Shown here piece after piece: positions 23,608 through 33,132 of a DNA stretch of 64,000 nucleotides. A program made the translations under genes and the position numbers. Source of the DNA: Wenzhouxiangella sp. XN201 (GTDB taxonomy: Bacteria; Pseudomonadota; Gammaproteobacteria; Xanthomonadales; Wenzhouxiangellaceae); contig NZ_JAAIVI010000017.1 of assembly GCF_011008905.1 (NCBI RefSeq), forward strand, positions 1,215,701-1,279,700, written 5' to 3'. Positions within the stretch are counted from its first letter, which is position 1. Each line of letters starts with the position of its first letter. A model generated the notes under the pieces. That model worked only from the letters and a program-made list of their open reading frames with translations, was not told the origin of the DNA and searched no databases.

Positions 23608-25035
23608 TCAAGATGCCATCCCGATTTCAGCGGGCCATTCGGCGAGTTGGCGCAGGATTTCGGCCTGATCCGGTTGCTCCTGCATCAGGTTCTGGAGCTG
23701 TTGTCTGTAGGCCTCAATGCGAATGCTGGCCAGCTCGGGATCATCGACCAACCGACGCTGGCGGAAGCGGTCCCACTCAGTTCGTTCTTCAGCTGTGAGC
23801 GTATGCGGCCACAGACGGGCGCGGTAGCGAAACAGCAATTGGTTGAGGCGTTCGTCGCTGAAGGGTGTGCCGATTTCGGCCAGGGCGTCCCCGTCGAGCT
23901 GGCGCACGCGTTCGATGACCGGTCGGTCGCTGTCGGGGGGAAAGCCGCCGTAGAGATCCAGTTCGGGGTCCGGGGCGGGTGAATCGCCGCGTCGGGCAAA
24001 CATCGAAGCAAGCCGTTCGGCCAGGGCCGGCTGATCGCCGAGGCGGCGGGCATGCTCCCGGACACGCTCCAGATCGATGCCGAGGGCGTCTGCGCGCGCG
24101 GACTCGAGCACGTTCATAGGCGAGAGCATGGGGCAGCGATTGTTGCGCACCAGCTTGACGGGTACGCGTTCGAGTCCTTCCGGCAGATCCCGGGCGGCAA
24201 TCCAGTAGCGATCGGCCAGCTCCTCGGACGTCAACGAGAGGAAGGGTTCCGGATCCACGGCCAGGTTCCAGACCAGCCATTGACTGCCGATATGCGGATG
24301 CCGTGCGATCGGAAGCACGGGTGCGACACCACAGCCGGGATGGGCGGGAAAGCGCGACGAGGCATGTAACAGGGGCTCGCCCTGCTCGAGCAGACGGTCG
24401 ACCTGGTTGCGTTTACGCAGGGACAGGGCCCACTGCCACAGTCGCGGTTGGCCGTCCCGCAGCAGCCGGGCCATGGCGATCGTGGCCCGGACGTCGGCCA
24501 GAGCATCATGGGCGTTGGACACGTCCATGCCGTTGGCTGCTGCCAGGTCCTCGAGCCGGAAACTGGGGCGGCCGTCTTCATGGTCGGGCCAGGTGATGCC
24601 ATCGGGTCGTGTAGCCCGCGCCAGGCGCAGCAAGTCGATCAGATCGAAACGACTGTTGCCGTTGGCGTACTCGCGGCGGTAGGGGTCGATGAAGTTGCGC
24701 CAGAACAGGTGCCGGGTGACCTCGTCGTCGAAGCGGAAATTGTTGTAGCCGACCACGCAGGTATTGGGTTCGCTCATGAGCCGTTCGATACGCGCGGCAA
24801 ATTCGTTTTCGGGCAGGCCCTTTTCGCGCGCCAGCTGGGGCGTGATGCCGGTAATCAGGCAGGCCACCGGTTGGGGCAGCACGTCGTCGCTCGGGCGGCA
24901 ATAGAACACTTCGGGTTCGCCCAGGGCTTGCAGCGCGCTGTCGGTGCGGATGGCGGCGAACTGGGCCGGCCGGTCGCGACGCGGGTCGGCGCCGAAGGTC
25001 TCGAAGTCGTGCCACAGAAAGGTCTCGTCGTTCAT
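23608..25035 (-). CDS. sbcB: Exodeoxyribonuclease I
   Basis: This 475-aa 3'-5' ssDNA exonuclease of the DEDDh family acts in mismatch repair and RecF-pathway recombination. It has the first acidic motif HDFETFG near the N-terminus, the second YNNFRFDDE, and HDALADVRAT for the final His-Asp, then the ExoI C-terminal domains (RNNRCPMLSP). The ATG at 25035 has AAGG 9 nt upstream; the Met three codons earlier overlaps that site. Confidence 0.93.
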   Translation of the reverse strand: MNDETFLWHDFETFGADPRRDRPAQFAAIRTDSALQALGEPEVFYCRPSDDVLPQPVACLITGITPQLAREKGLPENEFAARIERLMSEPNTCVVGYNNFRFDDEVTRHLFWRNFIDPYRREYANGNSRFDLIDLLRLARATRPDGITWPDHEDGRPSFRLEDLAAANGMDVSNAHDALADVRATIAMARLLRDGQPRLWQWALSLRKRNQVDRLLEQGEPLLHASSRFPAHPGCGVAPVLPIARHPHIGSQWLVWNLAVDPEPFLSLTSEELADRYWIAARDLPEGLERVPVKLVRNNRCPMLSPMNVLESARADALGIDLERVREHARRLGDQPALAERLASMFARRGDSPAPDPELDLYGGFPPDSDRPVIERVRQLDGDALAEIGTPFSDERLNQLLFRYRARLWPHTLTAEERTEWDRFRQRRLVDDPELASIRIEAYRQQLQNLMQEQPDQAEILRQLAEWPAEIGMAS

Positions 25036-25161
25036 GGCCGGCATCCTTGCACAGGCCCGGCCGCGTTGCCAGATTCGATGACGAATTTTCTGCCGCCTTC
25101 GTGGTCGGATATGATTCGGGATTCAGGCATGATCCGTTCGAACGGTCAGGAGTCAGATAGT

Positions 25162-25635
25162 ATGGAAAAGGCGACATTTGGGGCCGGATGTTTCTGGGGC
25201 GTGGAGCAGTGTTTCAGGGCCATGGAGGGCGTGATCGATGCCACGGTCGGCTACATGGGCGGACACGTGGACAATCCGACCTACCAGCAGGTCTGCACCG
25301 ATCGCACCGGGCACGCCGAAGTCTGCCAGGTCAGCTTCGATCCGGCAAAAATCGACTATGCCGACCTGGTGCGCGAATTCTTCCGGATGCACGATCCGAC
25401 GCAGGTCAATCGTCAGGGGCCGGACGTCGGCACCCAGTATCGGTCGGTCATCTTCGTCCATGACGAGCAGCAGCGCGTAACGGCCGAGCGGGTTCGGGAT
25501 GAGGAATCGTCCAGTGATCGATATCGTGCGCCGCTTGCCACTTCGGTCGAGCCGGTCACCCGGTTCTGGCCGGCCGAGGATTATCACCAGCGCTACCTTG
25601 AGAAGAACGGCGCGAGCTGCAGCATTTCGGGTTGA
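25162..25635 (+). CDS. msrA: Peptide-methionine (S)-S-oxide reductase MsrA
   Basis: This 157-aa enzyme reduces methionine-S-sulfoxide in proteins. The active site GCFWG (Cys10) is at the N-terminus, followed by GYMGGHVDNPTYQQVC and the conserved HDPTQVNRQGPDVGTQYRS region; a C-terminal GASCSIS supplies a likely resolving cysteine. AGGAG lies 9 nt before the ATG. A longer upstream frame overlaps sbcB and is discarded. Confidence 0.95.
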   Translation: MEKATFGAGCFWGVEQCFRAMEGVIDATVGYMGGHVDNPTYQQVCTDRTGHAEVCQVSFDPAKIDYADLVREFFRMHDPTQVNRQGPDVGTQYRSVIFVHDEQQRVTAERVRDEESSSDRYRAPLATSVEPVTRFWPAEDYHQRYLEKNGASCSISG

Positions 25636-26390
25636 CGCCGTATCCCGCGCAGGCGTCGGGCCAGCAACATGTCCTCACGCATTCCGACGGGTCGAACTTG
25701 AGGGCCGGGCCGCCTCGCCTGGTGCTGGTTCGCCATGCCCAGGCAAGCCTGGGCAGTTCCGACTACGACCGGCTGTCTCCGAGGGGGCGAATGCAGGCCC
25801 GCGAGCTGGCTCGTCGCCTCGACCCGCTGCTCGAAGATCAGCCGTTGATCTTCGCGGGTACGCTGCGTCGGCATCGGCAGACGCTGTCGGCCCTGGGTGC
25901 AGGCGAGGTCCAGTTCTCACCCGATCTCGATGAGTTCTCGACCGACGGCCTGATAAGGGCGGCCCTGGCGCGGGCGGAATCCGGCGCGCTGCCACAGCCG
26001 CCGCGCCACCAGCTGCTGGACCCGGTTCGCTACCTGCCCGAACTGCTGGACTGGTTTCCGGCCGTGCTGGCGGCCTGGCAGAACGGCGAACTCGACGAGT
26101 CCCGCATCGGCACCTGGTCGGATTTCCGGCAGCGCGTACTGCGGCCACTGGCGCACTGGCGAACGGCACTGAGCAGCGGCCGCTCGGTGATCGTCGTGAC
26201 CTCGGCCGGGGTGGTTGCGACCCTGGCATCCGAACTGGCCGGCCATGATCGGGCGTGGCAGCGCTCGCTGGCGGTCGGACTGTACAATGCATCGGTCACT
26301 GAATTGCGCAGCGACGGGGACGGTTGGCGCCTGGCCTGCTGCAACTGCATTGCGCATCTGGAAGACCGGGCTCAGCACACCCTCGCCTGA
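25632..26390 (+). CDS. Histidine phosphatase superfamily protein
   Basis: This 252-aa protein of the phosphoglycerate-mutase-like fold has the catalytic motif LVLVRHAQAS near residue 30, substrate residues around FAGTLRRHRQT, and later VIVVTSAGVVA, where the second catalytic His of the family (GHG) appears replaced. The frame starts with TTG overlapping the msrA stop; another TTG at 25698 would begin just before the conserved domain, so the start is uncertain. The substrate is unknown. Confidence 0.8.
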   Translation: MTPYPAQASGQQHVLTHSDGSNLRAGPPRLVLVRHAQASLGSSDYDRLSPRGRMQARELARRLDPLLEDQPLIFAGTLRRHRQTLSALGAGEVQFSPDLDEFSTDGLIRAALARAESGALPQPPRHQLLDPVRYLPELLDWFPAVLAAWQNGELDESRIGTWSDFRQRVLRPLAHWRTALSSGRSVIVVTSAGVVATLASELAGHDRAWQRSLAVGLYNASVTELRSDGDGWRLACCNCIAHLEDRAQHTLA

Positions 26391-26411
26391 GAACTTGCAA
26401 GGAAGCTCTGA

Positions 26412-27170
26412 ATGAACGAACAGCGCGTTGTCATCATCACCGGATCAAGCCGAGGAATTGGCCGCGCCGCCGCCGAGCTGCTGGCCAGCCGGGGCTGGTC
26501 GGTGGTCATCTCGAGCCGCAACCAGGAAAGCTGCGAGGCCGTGGCCGGCGCGATCCGCGACAACGGCGGCGATGCCCTGGCACTGGCCTGCCATATCGGC
26601 CGCGAGGAGCAACTCGCGGCACTGGTTGAGCAGACCGTGGATCACTACGGTCGCATCGACGCGCTGGTGATGAACGCGGCCAGCAATCCGGTTTACGGCC
26701 CGTCCGACCAGGTCGACCGCAAGGCCTTCGACGTGATCATGCACAACAATGTCTACGGTGCCCTGCGCCTGGCGCACCTGGCCCGGCCCCATCTGGCCGA
26801 AAGTGGCGCCGGCGCAATCGCGCTGGTCTCGTCGATCGCCGGCCAACTCGGCAATACACTGATCGGTACCTACGGACTGTCGAAAGCGGCCGAGAACCAG
26901 CTGGTGCGCAACCTGGCACTGGAGTTCGGCCCCGACGGCATCCGTGTCAATGCCGTCGCGCCCGGCCTGGTCAAGACCGACTTCGCGCAGGCTCTGCTGG
27001 AAAACGAACGCATGGTGAAGTATTTTGAAGAGACAACTCCGCTCAGGCGGCTGGCCGAGTCGGAAGATATCGGCCGGGTGATCGCTTTTCTGGTCGGAGA
27101 GGACTCCGGCTGGCTGTCCGGGCAGATCATCACCGCCGATGGCGGTCTGTCGGTGACCGGAGGCTTTTGA
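26412..27170 (+). CDS. SDR family oxidoreductase
   Basis: This 252-aa NAD(P)-dependent short-chain dehydrogenase/reductase has TGSSRGIG (residues 11-18) as the cofactor motif, NAASNP around 88-93, catalytic Ser in LVSSIAG, YGLSKAA (Tyr and Lys), and the C-terminal ITADGGLSVTGGF typical of classical FabG-like members. AAGGA precedes the ATG. The substrate is not predictable; relatives act on 3-oxoacyl or 3-hydroxy substrates. Confidence 0.9.
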   Translation: MNEQRVVIITGSSRGIGRAAAELLASRGWSVVISSRNQESCEAVAGAIRDNGGDALALACHIGREEQLAALVEQTVDHYGRIDALVMNAASNPVYGPSDQVDRKAFDVIMHNNVYGALRLAHLARPHLAESGAGAIALVSSIAGQLGNTLIGTYGLSKAAENQLVRNLALEFGPDGIRVNAVAPGLVKTDFAQALLENERMVKYFEETTPLRRLAESEDIGRVIAFLVGEDSGWLSGQIITADGGLSVTGGF

Positions 27171-27178
27171 ACGAGGGC

Positions 27179-27778
27179 ATGATGCGCACTGCTATCCGAC
27201 TTTTCCTGGTGCTGGGATCGCTATTCCTTGCCTGCACGGCCTGGGCGCAGGTCTATACCTATACCGACGAGAACGGCCTGACCGTCTACACCGATCGAAA
27301 GCCTGACAGCGATCGCTATGACGTCCGCAACCTCGGTTGCTACGGTACCTGTCGCAAGGGTGTGGACTGGCAGAGCACGCCGTTGCTGCCGCGTCACTTC
27401 GACGTCGAAATCCGGGCTGCCAGCGAAGTCTTCGAAATCGATGCGGCGCTCGTCCGCGCGATTGTCCATGCCGAATCCTGGTTCGAGCCGCAGGCGGTCT
27501 CGCACGCCGGTGCGCAGGGTCTCATGCAACTGATGCCGGCCACCCAGCAACGTTTCGGCGTGGCCAATCCCTTCGACCCGCTCGACAACATCACGGCGGG
27601 TGCAGCCTACCTGGCCTGGTTGCTCGAGGAGTTCGGCGGTGATCGTGACCGGGCGATAGCCGCCTATAACGCTGGCGAGAATGCCGTACGCCGCCACAAC
27701 GGTATTCCGCCGTTCCCCGAAACCCGCGAGTACGTCCGCCGGGTCAACATTCTCTTTCGCCGCTACAGCGGCTCCTGA
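27179..27778 (+). CDS. Lytic transglycosylase (SLT domain) with DUF4124-like N-terminus
   Basis: This 199-aa secreted murein-cleaving enzyme has a signal peptide (RLFLVLGSLFLACTAWAQ) followed by YTYTDENGLTVYTDRKP, a DUF4124-type motif, then a goose-type lysozyme-like SLT domain: catalytic Glu in IVHAESWFEP, GLMQLMPAT, and AYNAGENAV with REYVRRV at the end. Either of two adjacent ATGs (27179 or 27182) could be used. Its 3' end overlaps the converging histidine kinase by 16 nt. Confidence 0.9.
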   Translation: MMRTAIRLFLVLGSLFLACTAWAQVYTYTDENGLTVYTDRKPDSDRYDVRNLGCYGTCRKGVDWQSTPLLPRHFDVEIRAASEVFEIDAALVRAIVHAESWFEPQAVSHAGAQGLMQLMPATQQRFGVANPFDPLDNITAGAAYLAWLLEEFGGDRDRAIAAYNAGENAVRRHNGIPPFPETREYVRRVNILFRRYSGS

Positions 27779-29769
27779 TCAAGCCTTGATCTGGAGGCTT
27801 CTGATGACCGGCGCCGATTGCGCCGCGGCAGTTCCACTTCGAATCGACAACCCTCCGGCCGATCGACGGCACGAATCGATCCGCCGTGACGCTCGGCGAT
27901 CAACCTTGCGATGTACAGGCCGAGACCCAGGTGTGGCCCGCGATTGTCATGACAATCGTCATGACTTCGGTTCGAAACCATGGACTCGAACGCCTGTTCG
28001 GCCAGGCCGGGCGGCAGCGGCGGACCGGGGTTGTCGACCTGCAGGCAGACCTGCGTTCCGCGTGGTACGACGCGCAGGGTGATGCGTTCGCCCGGCGGCG
28101 TGAAATCGACGGCATTCTCGACCAGCTTGTCGAGCAGCTGGCCGAGTTGCTCGGCGCTGGCATCGACTTCGACCGGTGAGCCGCTCGGCACCACCGCCGC
28201 AAAACGGTGCCGGCGGAACGTCTGGCGGCAGCCTTCGACATAGGCCGTGACCAGTTCGGCCAGGTCGATCGGCCGCAATGGTTCTTCCGACAGGCTCTGT
28301 TCGATGCGCGCGGCCTGGCTCATGGCGCGGAACATCGACTGGAGCCGTTGGGTGCCTTCCTCCGCGCGTTGGCGGTATTTCTCTTGCTGCTCGGGCGTTT
28401 CGCTGTCGGCCAGGTTTTCGAGCGATGACCGGATCATGGCCAACGGCGTGCGCAGCTCGTGCGAGAGCTTGCTCGCAAGGCTCTGCAGGTAGTCCTGGTG
28501 CCGGTGCTGGCGTTCGACCATGTCCGACAGGCTGCGACCGAGATCGGCAATTTCGTCGTGGCCCTCCGGCCCGGGCATTGCTGCACGAACGCGACCGTCG
28601 GCACCGACCGCGTGGTCGAGGGCATCGCGCAGGCGCCGGATGCGCCCGGACAGGCGCCCGGCAAAGCCGATCAGGATCGCAGCGATCAACAGCATCGCGG
28701 CCAGGCCGAGCACGAACAACTGCAGCAAGGCCTCATAGGCGGCGTTCATGAAGCGGTCGGCCGGCCGTTCGAGCAGGAGATGCGCCACGGCGTTGCCGTC
28801 GCGCATGATCGGGGCGGTGGCACGGACCACGAAACCGGCACCGTCGGGTAAGGGGTACCAGTCGGCGGACGGTTGGCGGGACATCGCCTGCGGCGGGAAT
28901 CGCCCCGCATCCGGCGTATCCGTGCCGGATGAATTGGGCAGCACGCCCAACAGTCGTGCGGCCAGGGTTGCGAGCAGCTTGCTGACGTCGCCGCCATCGT
29001 CTTGCGGTGATGGCATTTCGGCGGACTGACCGGCCCGGGCGAGAACCCAGCCTTCGGGATGCAGCAGCCAGCCCCGGGTACGCTCGGGAAGCCGGGCGCG
29101 CAACTGCCCGGAAAGGGCGGCAATCGGCCGGATCAGCGGCCGGAATGCGACCTGCTCATTGTTCGCAGGCCCGACTCTCACGGCCAGGCGCTCGACCTGG
29201 AGCGGCTCGAGCAGCGCGATTTCCATGCGCCAGAAACGGTCGCCGGGTTGCAGGGCGGCCTGAACACGCAGCCGGCCGTCCTGGCCGCCTGATTCCAGCC
29301 AGCCCGGCGCGGCCGGTTGGATCATCACCCGGCCCGATTCCTGGCCTGTTTCGATCCACAGTTCGAGTGACAGTGCGTCCTTGTCAGTGTTGCCGTTCAG
29401 TGCGAACGCGTCGTCCGGAATCTCGACCAGCAGGTTCAGGCGACCACGGTACTCGGCGGCCAGCAGACGAGCCCCCGGAGCGCCATCGATGTCGGTCCAG
29501 GCACTCGGGGCGCGCCAGTCGAGCCACTCGCTGTCATAGCCATCGATCACGGGTTCACGGTCGGCGCGATGCACGTACAGGCCTGAATCCGATGGCCAGC
29601 CCACTTCAAACGATGCCAGTTCACGAGCGGCGGCGACGGTGGTGTCGATCAGCGCTTGCTGATAGCTGTCGCGCAGAGAATGCTCGAGGCTGCGCACCAG
29701 TTGCCAACCAGCCAGCGGCAGGGACAGCAGTAGCAGTGAAATGAGCGTCAGCCGGGCACGCAGGTTCAC
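27763..29769 (-). CDS. pdsS: Histidine kinase of the proteobacterial dedicated sortase system
   Basis: This 668-aa sensor kinase starts at GTG overlapping the response-regulator stop (GTGA). It has an N-terminal transmembrane helix, a large periplasmic region with a CBM9-like start (EPVIDGYDSEWLDWRAP), a second helix (LLQLFVLGLAAMLLIAAILIGF), HAMP, H-box SHELRTPLAMIR, N-box LVENAVDFTPPGE and G-box HLGLGLYIARLIAERHGG. The combination beside a vWA target and a class GN sortase identifies the dedicated system. The lid region has a His/Asp-rich insert (SHDDCHDN). Confidence 0.85.
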   Translation of the reverse strand: MNLRARLTLISLLLLSLPLAGWQLVRSLEHSLRDSYQQALIDTTVAAARELASFEVGWPSDSGLYVHRADREPVIDGYDSEWLDWRAPSAWTDIDGAPGARLLAAEYRGRLNLLVEIPDDAFALNGNTDKDALSLELWIETGQESGRVMIQPAAPGWLESGGQDGRLRVQAALQPGDRFWRMEIALLEPLQVERLAVRVGPANNEQVAFRPLIRPIAALSGQLRARLPERTRGWLLHPEGWVLARAGQSAEMPSPQDDGGDVSKLLATLAARLLGVLPNSSGTDTPDAGRFPPQAMSRQPSADWYPLPDGAGFVVRATAPIMRDGNAVAHLLLERPADRFMNAAYEALLQLFVLGLAAMLLIAAILIGFAGRLSGRIRRLRDALDHAVGADGRVRAAMPGPEGHDEIADLGRSLSDMVERQHRHQDYLQSLASKLSHELRTPLAMIRSSLENLADSETPEQQEKYRQRAEEGTQRLQSMFRAMSQAARIEQSLSEEPLRPIDLAELVTAYVEGCRQTFRRHRFAAVVPSGSPVEVDASAEQLGQLLDKLVENAVDFTPPGERITLRVVPRGTQVCLQVDNPGPPLPPGLAEQAFESMVSNRSHDDCHDNRGPHLGLGLYIARLIAERHGGSIRAVDRPEGCRFEVELPRRNRRRSSEASRSRLDQEPL

Positions 29770-30467
29770 GCGGGCCGACCGTTCCAGCGATAGCCGGCGC
29801 CGTGCACGGTTTCCAGGGCGCGGAAGTCCGGGTCGAGCGTTTCGAACTTGCGGCGAATGCGCTTGACGTGGGAGGTGATGGTCGCTTCGTCGACGACCAG
29901 GTTGGCGGCTTCCATCAGCTGGCCTCGTGTCTTGACGTGTCCGGGTCGCTCGATCAGGCAGTGCACCATCCAGAATTCGGTCACGGTCAGCGCCACCGGC
30001 CGGTCTTGCCAACGAACCTGCAGGGTCTCGGGTTCAAGCTCGACGCCGCCGACCCGTATCGGGCGAGATGCCGTCGGCTGGAGGCGCACGGCCTCGACAC
30101 GTCGGAACAGGGCAAGAATACGAGCCAGCAGGTGCTGGCTGGAAATGTCCTTGGTGAGGTAATCGTCGGCGCCCAGGCGCAGTCCGGACACGGCGTCCAG
30201 GTCGCTGTCGCGGGCGGTCAGGAAGATGATCGGTAGCTCGGCCGAGCGCTGGCGAAGCGTGCGGCACAAATCGAAGCCGCCTTCGGGCTCATCACCCAGT
30301 CCGACGTCGATGATCACCAGATCGGGCAGGCGGGCGGTCATGGCCGACTCGGCATCCGAACGTGAGGCATAACCCCGGGTCGCAAAGCCATAGCGTTCCA
30401 GCGCGTCGCGGTAGTTCTCGCGCAGAGTGGCTTCGTCTTCGACGATGGCGATCAGGCGCTGGCTCAT
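29766..30467 (-). CDS. pdsR: Response regulator of the proteobacterial dedicated sortase system
   Basis: This 233-aa OmpR/PhoB-type regulator has a receiver domain with acidic pocket IVEDE, phosphoacceptor Asp in LVIIDVGLGD, Thr/Lys in LTARD and LTKD, followed by a winged-helix domain (TVTEFWMVHCLI; VDEATITSHVKRIRRKF). MSQRLIAIVEDE is the natural start; longer frames add unrelated sequence. It diverges from the sortase target gene, whose promoter it probably controls. Confidence 0.88.
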   Translation of the reverse strand: MSQRLIAIVEDEATLRENYRDALERYGFATRGYASRSDAESAMTARLPDLVIIDVGLGDEPEGGFDLCRTLRQRSAELPIIFLTARDSDLDAVSGLRLGADDYLTKDISSQHLLARILALFRRVEAVRLQPTASRPIRVGGVELEPETLQVRWQDRPVALTVTEFWMVHCLIERPGHVKTRGQLMEAANLVVDEATITSHVKRIRRKFETLDPDFRALETVHGAGYRWNGRPA

Positions 30468-30616
30468 TGGAAACACTTCGTGGAAGCAGGCCGCCCTCGA
30501 GGAGCGTCTGCCACAAGTTTGCCACATTCGATCAGGACTTCGTCAGCGCCGGGCAGCCTGGCTGCCATTTCGCTGCGCTCAAATGGCATGCGTCGATCAC
30601 AGCAGGAGTTCGGTTC

Positions 30617-32560
30617 ATGTCGCGTCTTTGGATACTTGTCTTGATGCTGGTTCTCGGGCCGGCCATGTCTGCGGAGTCCGGCATGTGGCTCGAACGCCAG
30701 GAAGCCGGCGGCCGCGAGGCGGCGCTGTCCCTGGCGACCGAGGTCGATATTCAGGTGACGGGCATGCTGTCGCTGGTCGAGGTCCGCCAGCAGTTCTTCA
30801 ACCAGACCGGAGACTGGGCCGAGGGTGTCTATCGTTTCCCGCTGCCCGACGGCGCCGCCGTCGAGCAATTACAGATCCGGATCGGGCAGCGACTGATCGA
30901 GGGTGAGATCCAGGAGAAAGAAACCGCCCGCGCCACTTATGAGGCGGCCCGCGACCGGGGCCAGATTGCCGGTCTGGTCGAGCGCGAACCGGGCAAGCTG
31001 TTTTCGACCCGGGTGGCCAATATCCCACCGGGAGAGATGGTCGAGATTCGCATCGGCTACACGCAGGCCGTGGTCTACGAGCATGGGCGCTTCCGGCTTG
31101 ATTTTCCGACTACCGCGGCACCGCAGTTTCGTCCTGGCGGCGAACTCGAACGGACCGTACGCGAGCGATTGGAGGCCGCTGCCGGCGGCCGCTTGCCGCA
31201 ACGTCCGGTAACGCTCACCGTTGATCTGCGACCCGGTTTGCGCCTGGGTGACATCAGCTCGACTCACCACGCCATCGATGTCGAACGGCTCGGGACCGAC
31301 TGGCTGGTCACCCTGGCCGACGGTGCTGACTGGTCGGGCCGCGATTTCGAACTGACCTGGCAACCGGAGGACAGTGGCGCAGCCGCGACCGCGGCCTTTG
31401 CCGAGCGCTTCAATGGCCGCGAGCACATCATGCTTACACTGGTGCCGCCGCAGGCTTTCGAGGCCGACGACACACCGCGCGAGTTGATCCTGGTCATCGA
31501 CACGTCCGGGTCGATGTCGAACGAGCCGATCGTGCAGGCGCGCGAGTCTCTGCATTACGCCCTGGCCAGTCTAAAGCCGGGCGACCGCTTCAACGTCATT
31601 GCTTTCAATCACCAGGCGCGTTCGCTCCATCCACAGCCGCTGGACTACAGCGAGGATCGTCATCTTGAAGCGGCGCAGTGGGTTGACGGCCTGGGTGCCG
31701 GCGGAGGCACGGATATGGGCCCGCCGCTGGCCCTGGCCCTTGGGGCGCCACCCGTCGACGGCTACTTGCGCCAGGTGGTCTTTATCACCGACGGCATGGT
31801 GGGCAACGAGCAGCAGTTGCTCGAGCGCACCCGGCTGGACCTGGATGAAAGTCGCCTGTTCACCGTCGGCATCGGCCATGGCGTCAACGGCAGCTTTTTG
31901 CGTCGTCTGTCCTCGGCCGGCCGAGGCAGCTACACGGCCATTGCCGAAACATCCCTGATTGCCGAGCGCATGAGCGAGCTGGTCTTGCAGCTCGAAAGCC
32001 CGGTTATCCACGACATCGAACTGGTCTGGCCGCACCCGGTCGAGTTCTACCCTGAATCGATGCCCGATCTCTACGTCGGCCAGCCCTTGAGTGTCATCGC
32101 CCGAACGGATCGGCTCAGCGGCGACTTGATCGTTCGCGGCACCAGCAACGGACAATTCTTCGAGCGCGTCCTGCCGCTGGAGGATTTCCAGCCCGCGCCC
32201 GGCGTGGCCGGTCAGTGGGGCCGCGCGAAGATCGAAGCGCTGGAAAACCGGGCCGGTCCGCCCGGCGACGAGCTTCTGATCGAATCGGAGGTGCTCAATA
32301 CCGCACTGGCCTATTCGCTGGTCAGCTCGCAGACCAGCCTGGTGGCTGTTGATCGCACGCCTGAGCGCAGCCGTGCAGAGGCCCTGCGACGCTTCGGCCT
32401 CGCTACCAGCCCGGCCCATGGGCGCGCCGGCAGCCTGCAGGCTATGCCGGCCACCGACGGCGGCAGCGTGTCGGCCGCGCTGCGTGGTGCCGTGGCCCTT
32501 CTGCTGGTCTTGCTGCTGCTGTTCCAGCGCCGCATCAACCGCAGCGAGGAGGAGTCCTGA
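30617..32560 (+). CDS. Sortase target protein with VIT and vWA domains
   Basis: This 647-aa secreted protein has GGAG 9 nt before the ATG. A signal peptide (RLWILVLMLVLGPAMSA) is followed by a VIT domain (VEVRQQFFNQTGDWAEGVYRF), a vWA domain with MIDAS DTSGSMS near residue 297, and a C-terminal cell-wall-sorting-like tail: MPATD at 610-614, a hydrophobic helix (VALLLVLLLLF) and a basic end. This matches the marine proteobacterial sortase target family. The motif differs from LPXTG. It is followed directly by its sortase (TGATG overlap). Confidence 0.9.
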   Translation: MSRLWILVLMLVLGPAMSAESGMWLERQEAGGREAALSLATEVDIQVTGMLSLVEVRQQFFNQTGDWAEGVYRFPLPDGAAVEQLQIRIGQRLIEGEIQEKETARATYEAARDRGQIAGLVEREPGKLFSTRVANIPPGEMVEIRIGYTQAVVYEHGRFRLDFPTTAAPQFRPGGELERTVRERLEAAAGGRLPQRPVTLTVDLRPGLRLGDISSTHHAIDVERLGTDWLVTLADGADWSGRDFELTWQPEDSGAAATAAFAERFNGREHIMLTLVPPQAFEADDTPRELILVIDTSGSMSNEPIVQARESLHYALASLKPGDRFNVIAFNHQARSLHPQPLDYSEDRHLEAAQWVDGLGAGGGTDMGPPLALALGAPPVDGYLRQVVFITDGMVGNEQQLLERTRLDLDESRLFTVGIGHGVNGSFLRRLSSAGRGSYTAIAETSLIAERMSELVLQLESPVIHDIELVWPHPVEFYPESMPDLYVGQPLSVIARTDRLSGDLIVRGTSNGQFFERVLPLEDFQPAPGVAGQWGRAKIEALENRAGPPGDELLIESEVLNTALAYSLVSSQTSLVAVDRTPERSRAEALRRFGLATSPAHGRAGSLQAMPATDGGSVSAALRGAVALLLVLLLLFQRRINRSEEES

Positions 32561-33132
32561 TGCGGCGCTTCCTGATCCTGACATTGGTACTGGTGGCCAC
32601 CTGGCAGCTGGGCTCGGCCGGCTGGATTCAGGCCAAGGCCGGACTCGGCCAGTGGCTGCTCGAGCGGGCCTGGCAACGGGCGCTCGAGGACGAGGACGCG
32701 GACGCGGCCGAGCCCTGGCCCGGCGCGGTCAGTCACCCGGTCGCACGACTGCGCATGCCGCGCCTGTCGATCGACCACCTGGTGCTTGAGGGCCTGGACA
32801 CGCCGGTAATGGGCTGGGGGCCGGGCATGGCCGTGGGCGAGGGCGGGCATCGCGTGCTCGCCGCCCACCGGGATACGCATTTCTCTTTCCTGCGTGCCGT
32901 CGAGCCCGGTGATCGCTTCGAACTCATCGATGCCGGGGGGCGCCGGCAGTGGTGGCAGGTCGAGACCATCCGGGTGGTCGATTCCCGTACCACCGGAATC
33001 GATCTCGACTGGCCGGAAACCGCGATGACCCTGATTACCTGTTATCCGTTCGACGCGCCGGTGGCGGGCGGTCCGGAGCGCCTGGTGGTGCGGCTTCGGC
33101 CGCTTGCGCCGGCGGGGGAGGTGTCGATATGA
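32560..33132 (+). CDS. Class GN sortase
   Basis: This 190-aa transpeptidase is predicted to cleave and anchor the upstream target protein. An N-terminal membrane anchor (FLILTLVLVATWQLGSAGW) precedes the sortase beta-barrel with catalytic His in LAAHRDTHFSFL, Cys in LITCYPF and Arg in PERLVVRLR. Gram-negative sortases of this class usually come with one dedicated substrate, as here. Confidence 0.92.
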   Translation: MRRFLILTLVLVATWQLGSAGWIQAKAGLGQWLLERAWQRALEDEDADAAEPWPGAVSHPVARLRMPRLSIDHLVLEGLDTPVMGWGPGMAVGEGGHRVLAAHRDTHFSFLRAVEPGDRFELIDAGGRRQWWQVETIRVVDSRTTGIDLDWPETAMTLITCYPFDAPVAGGPERLVVRLRPLAPAGEVSI

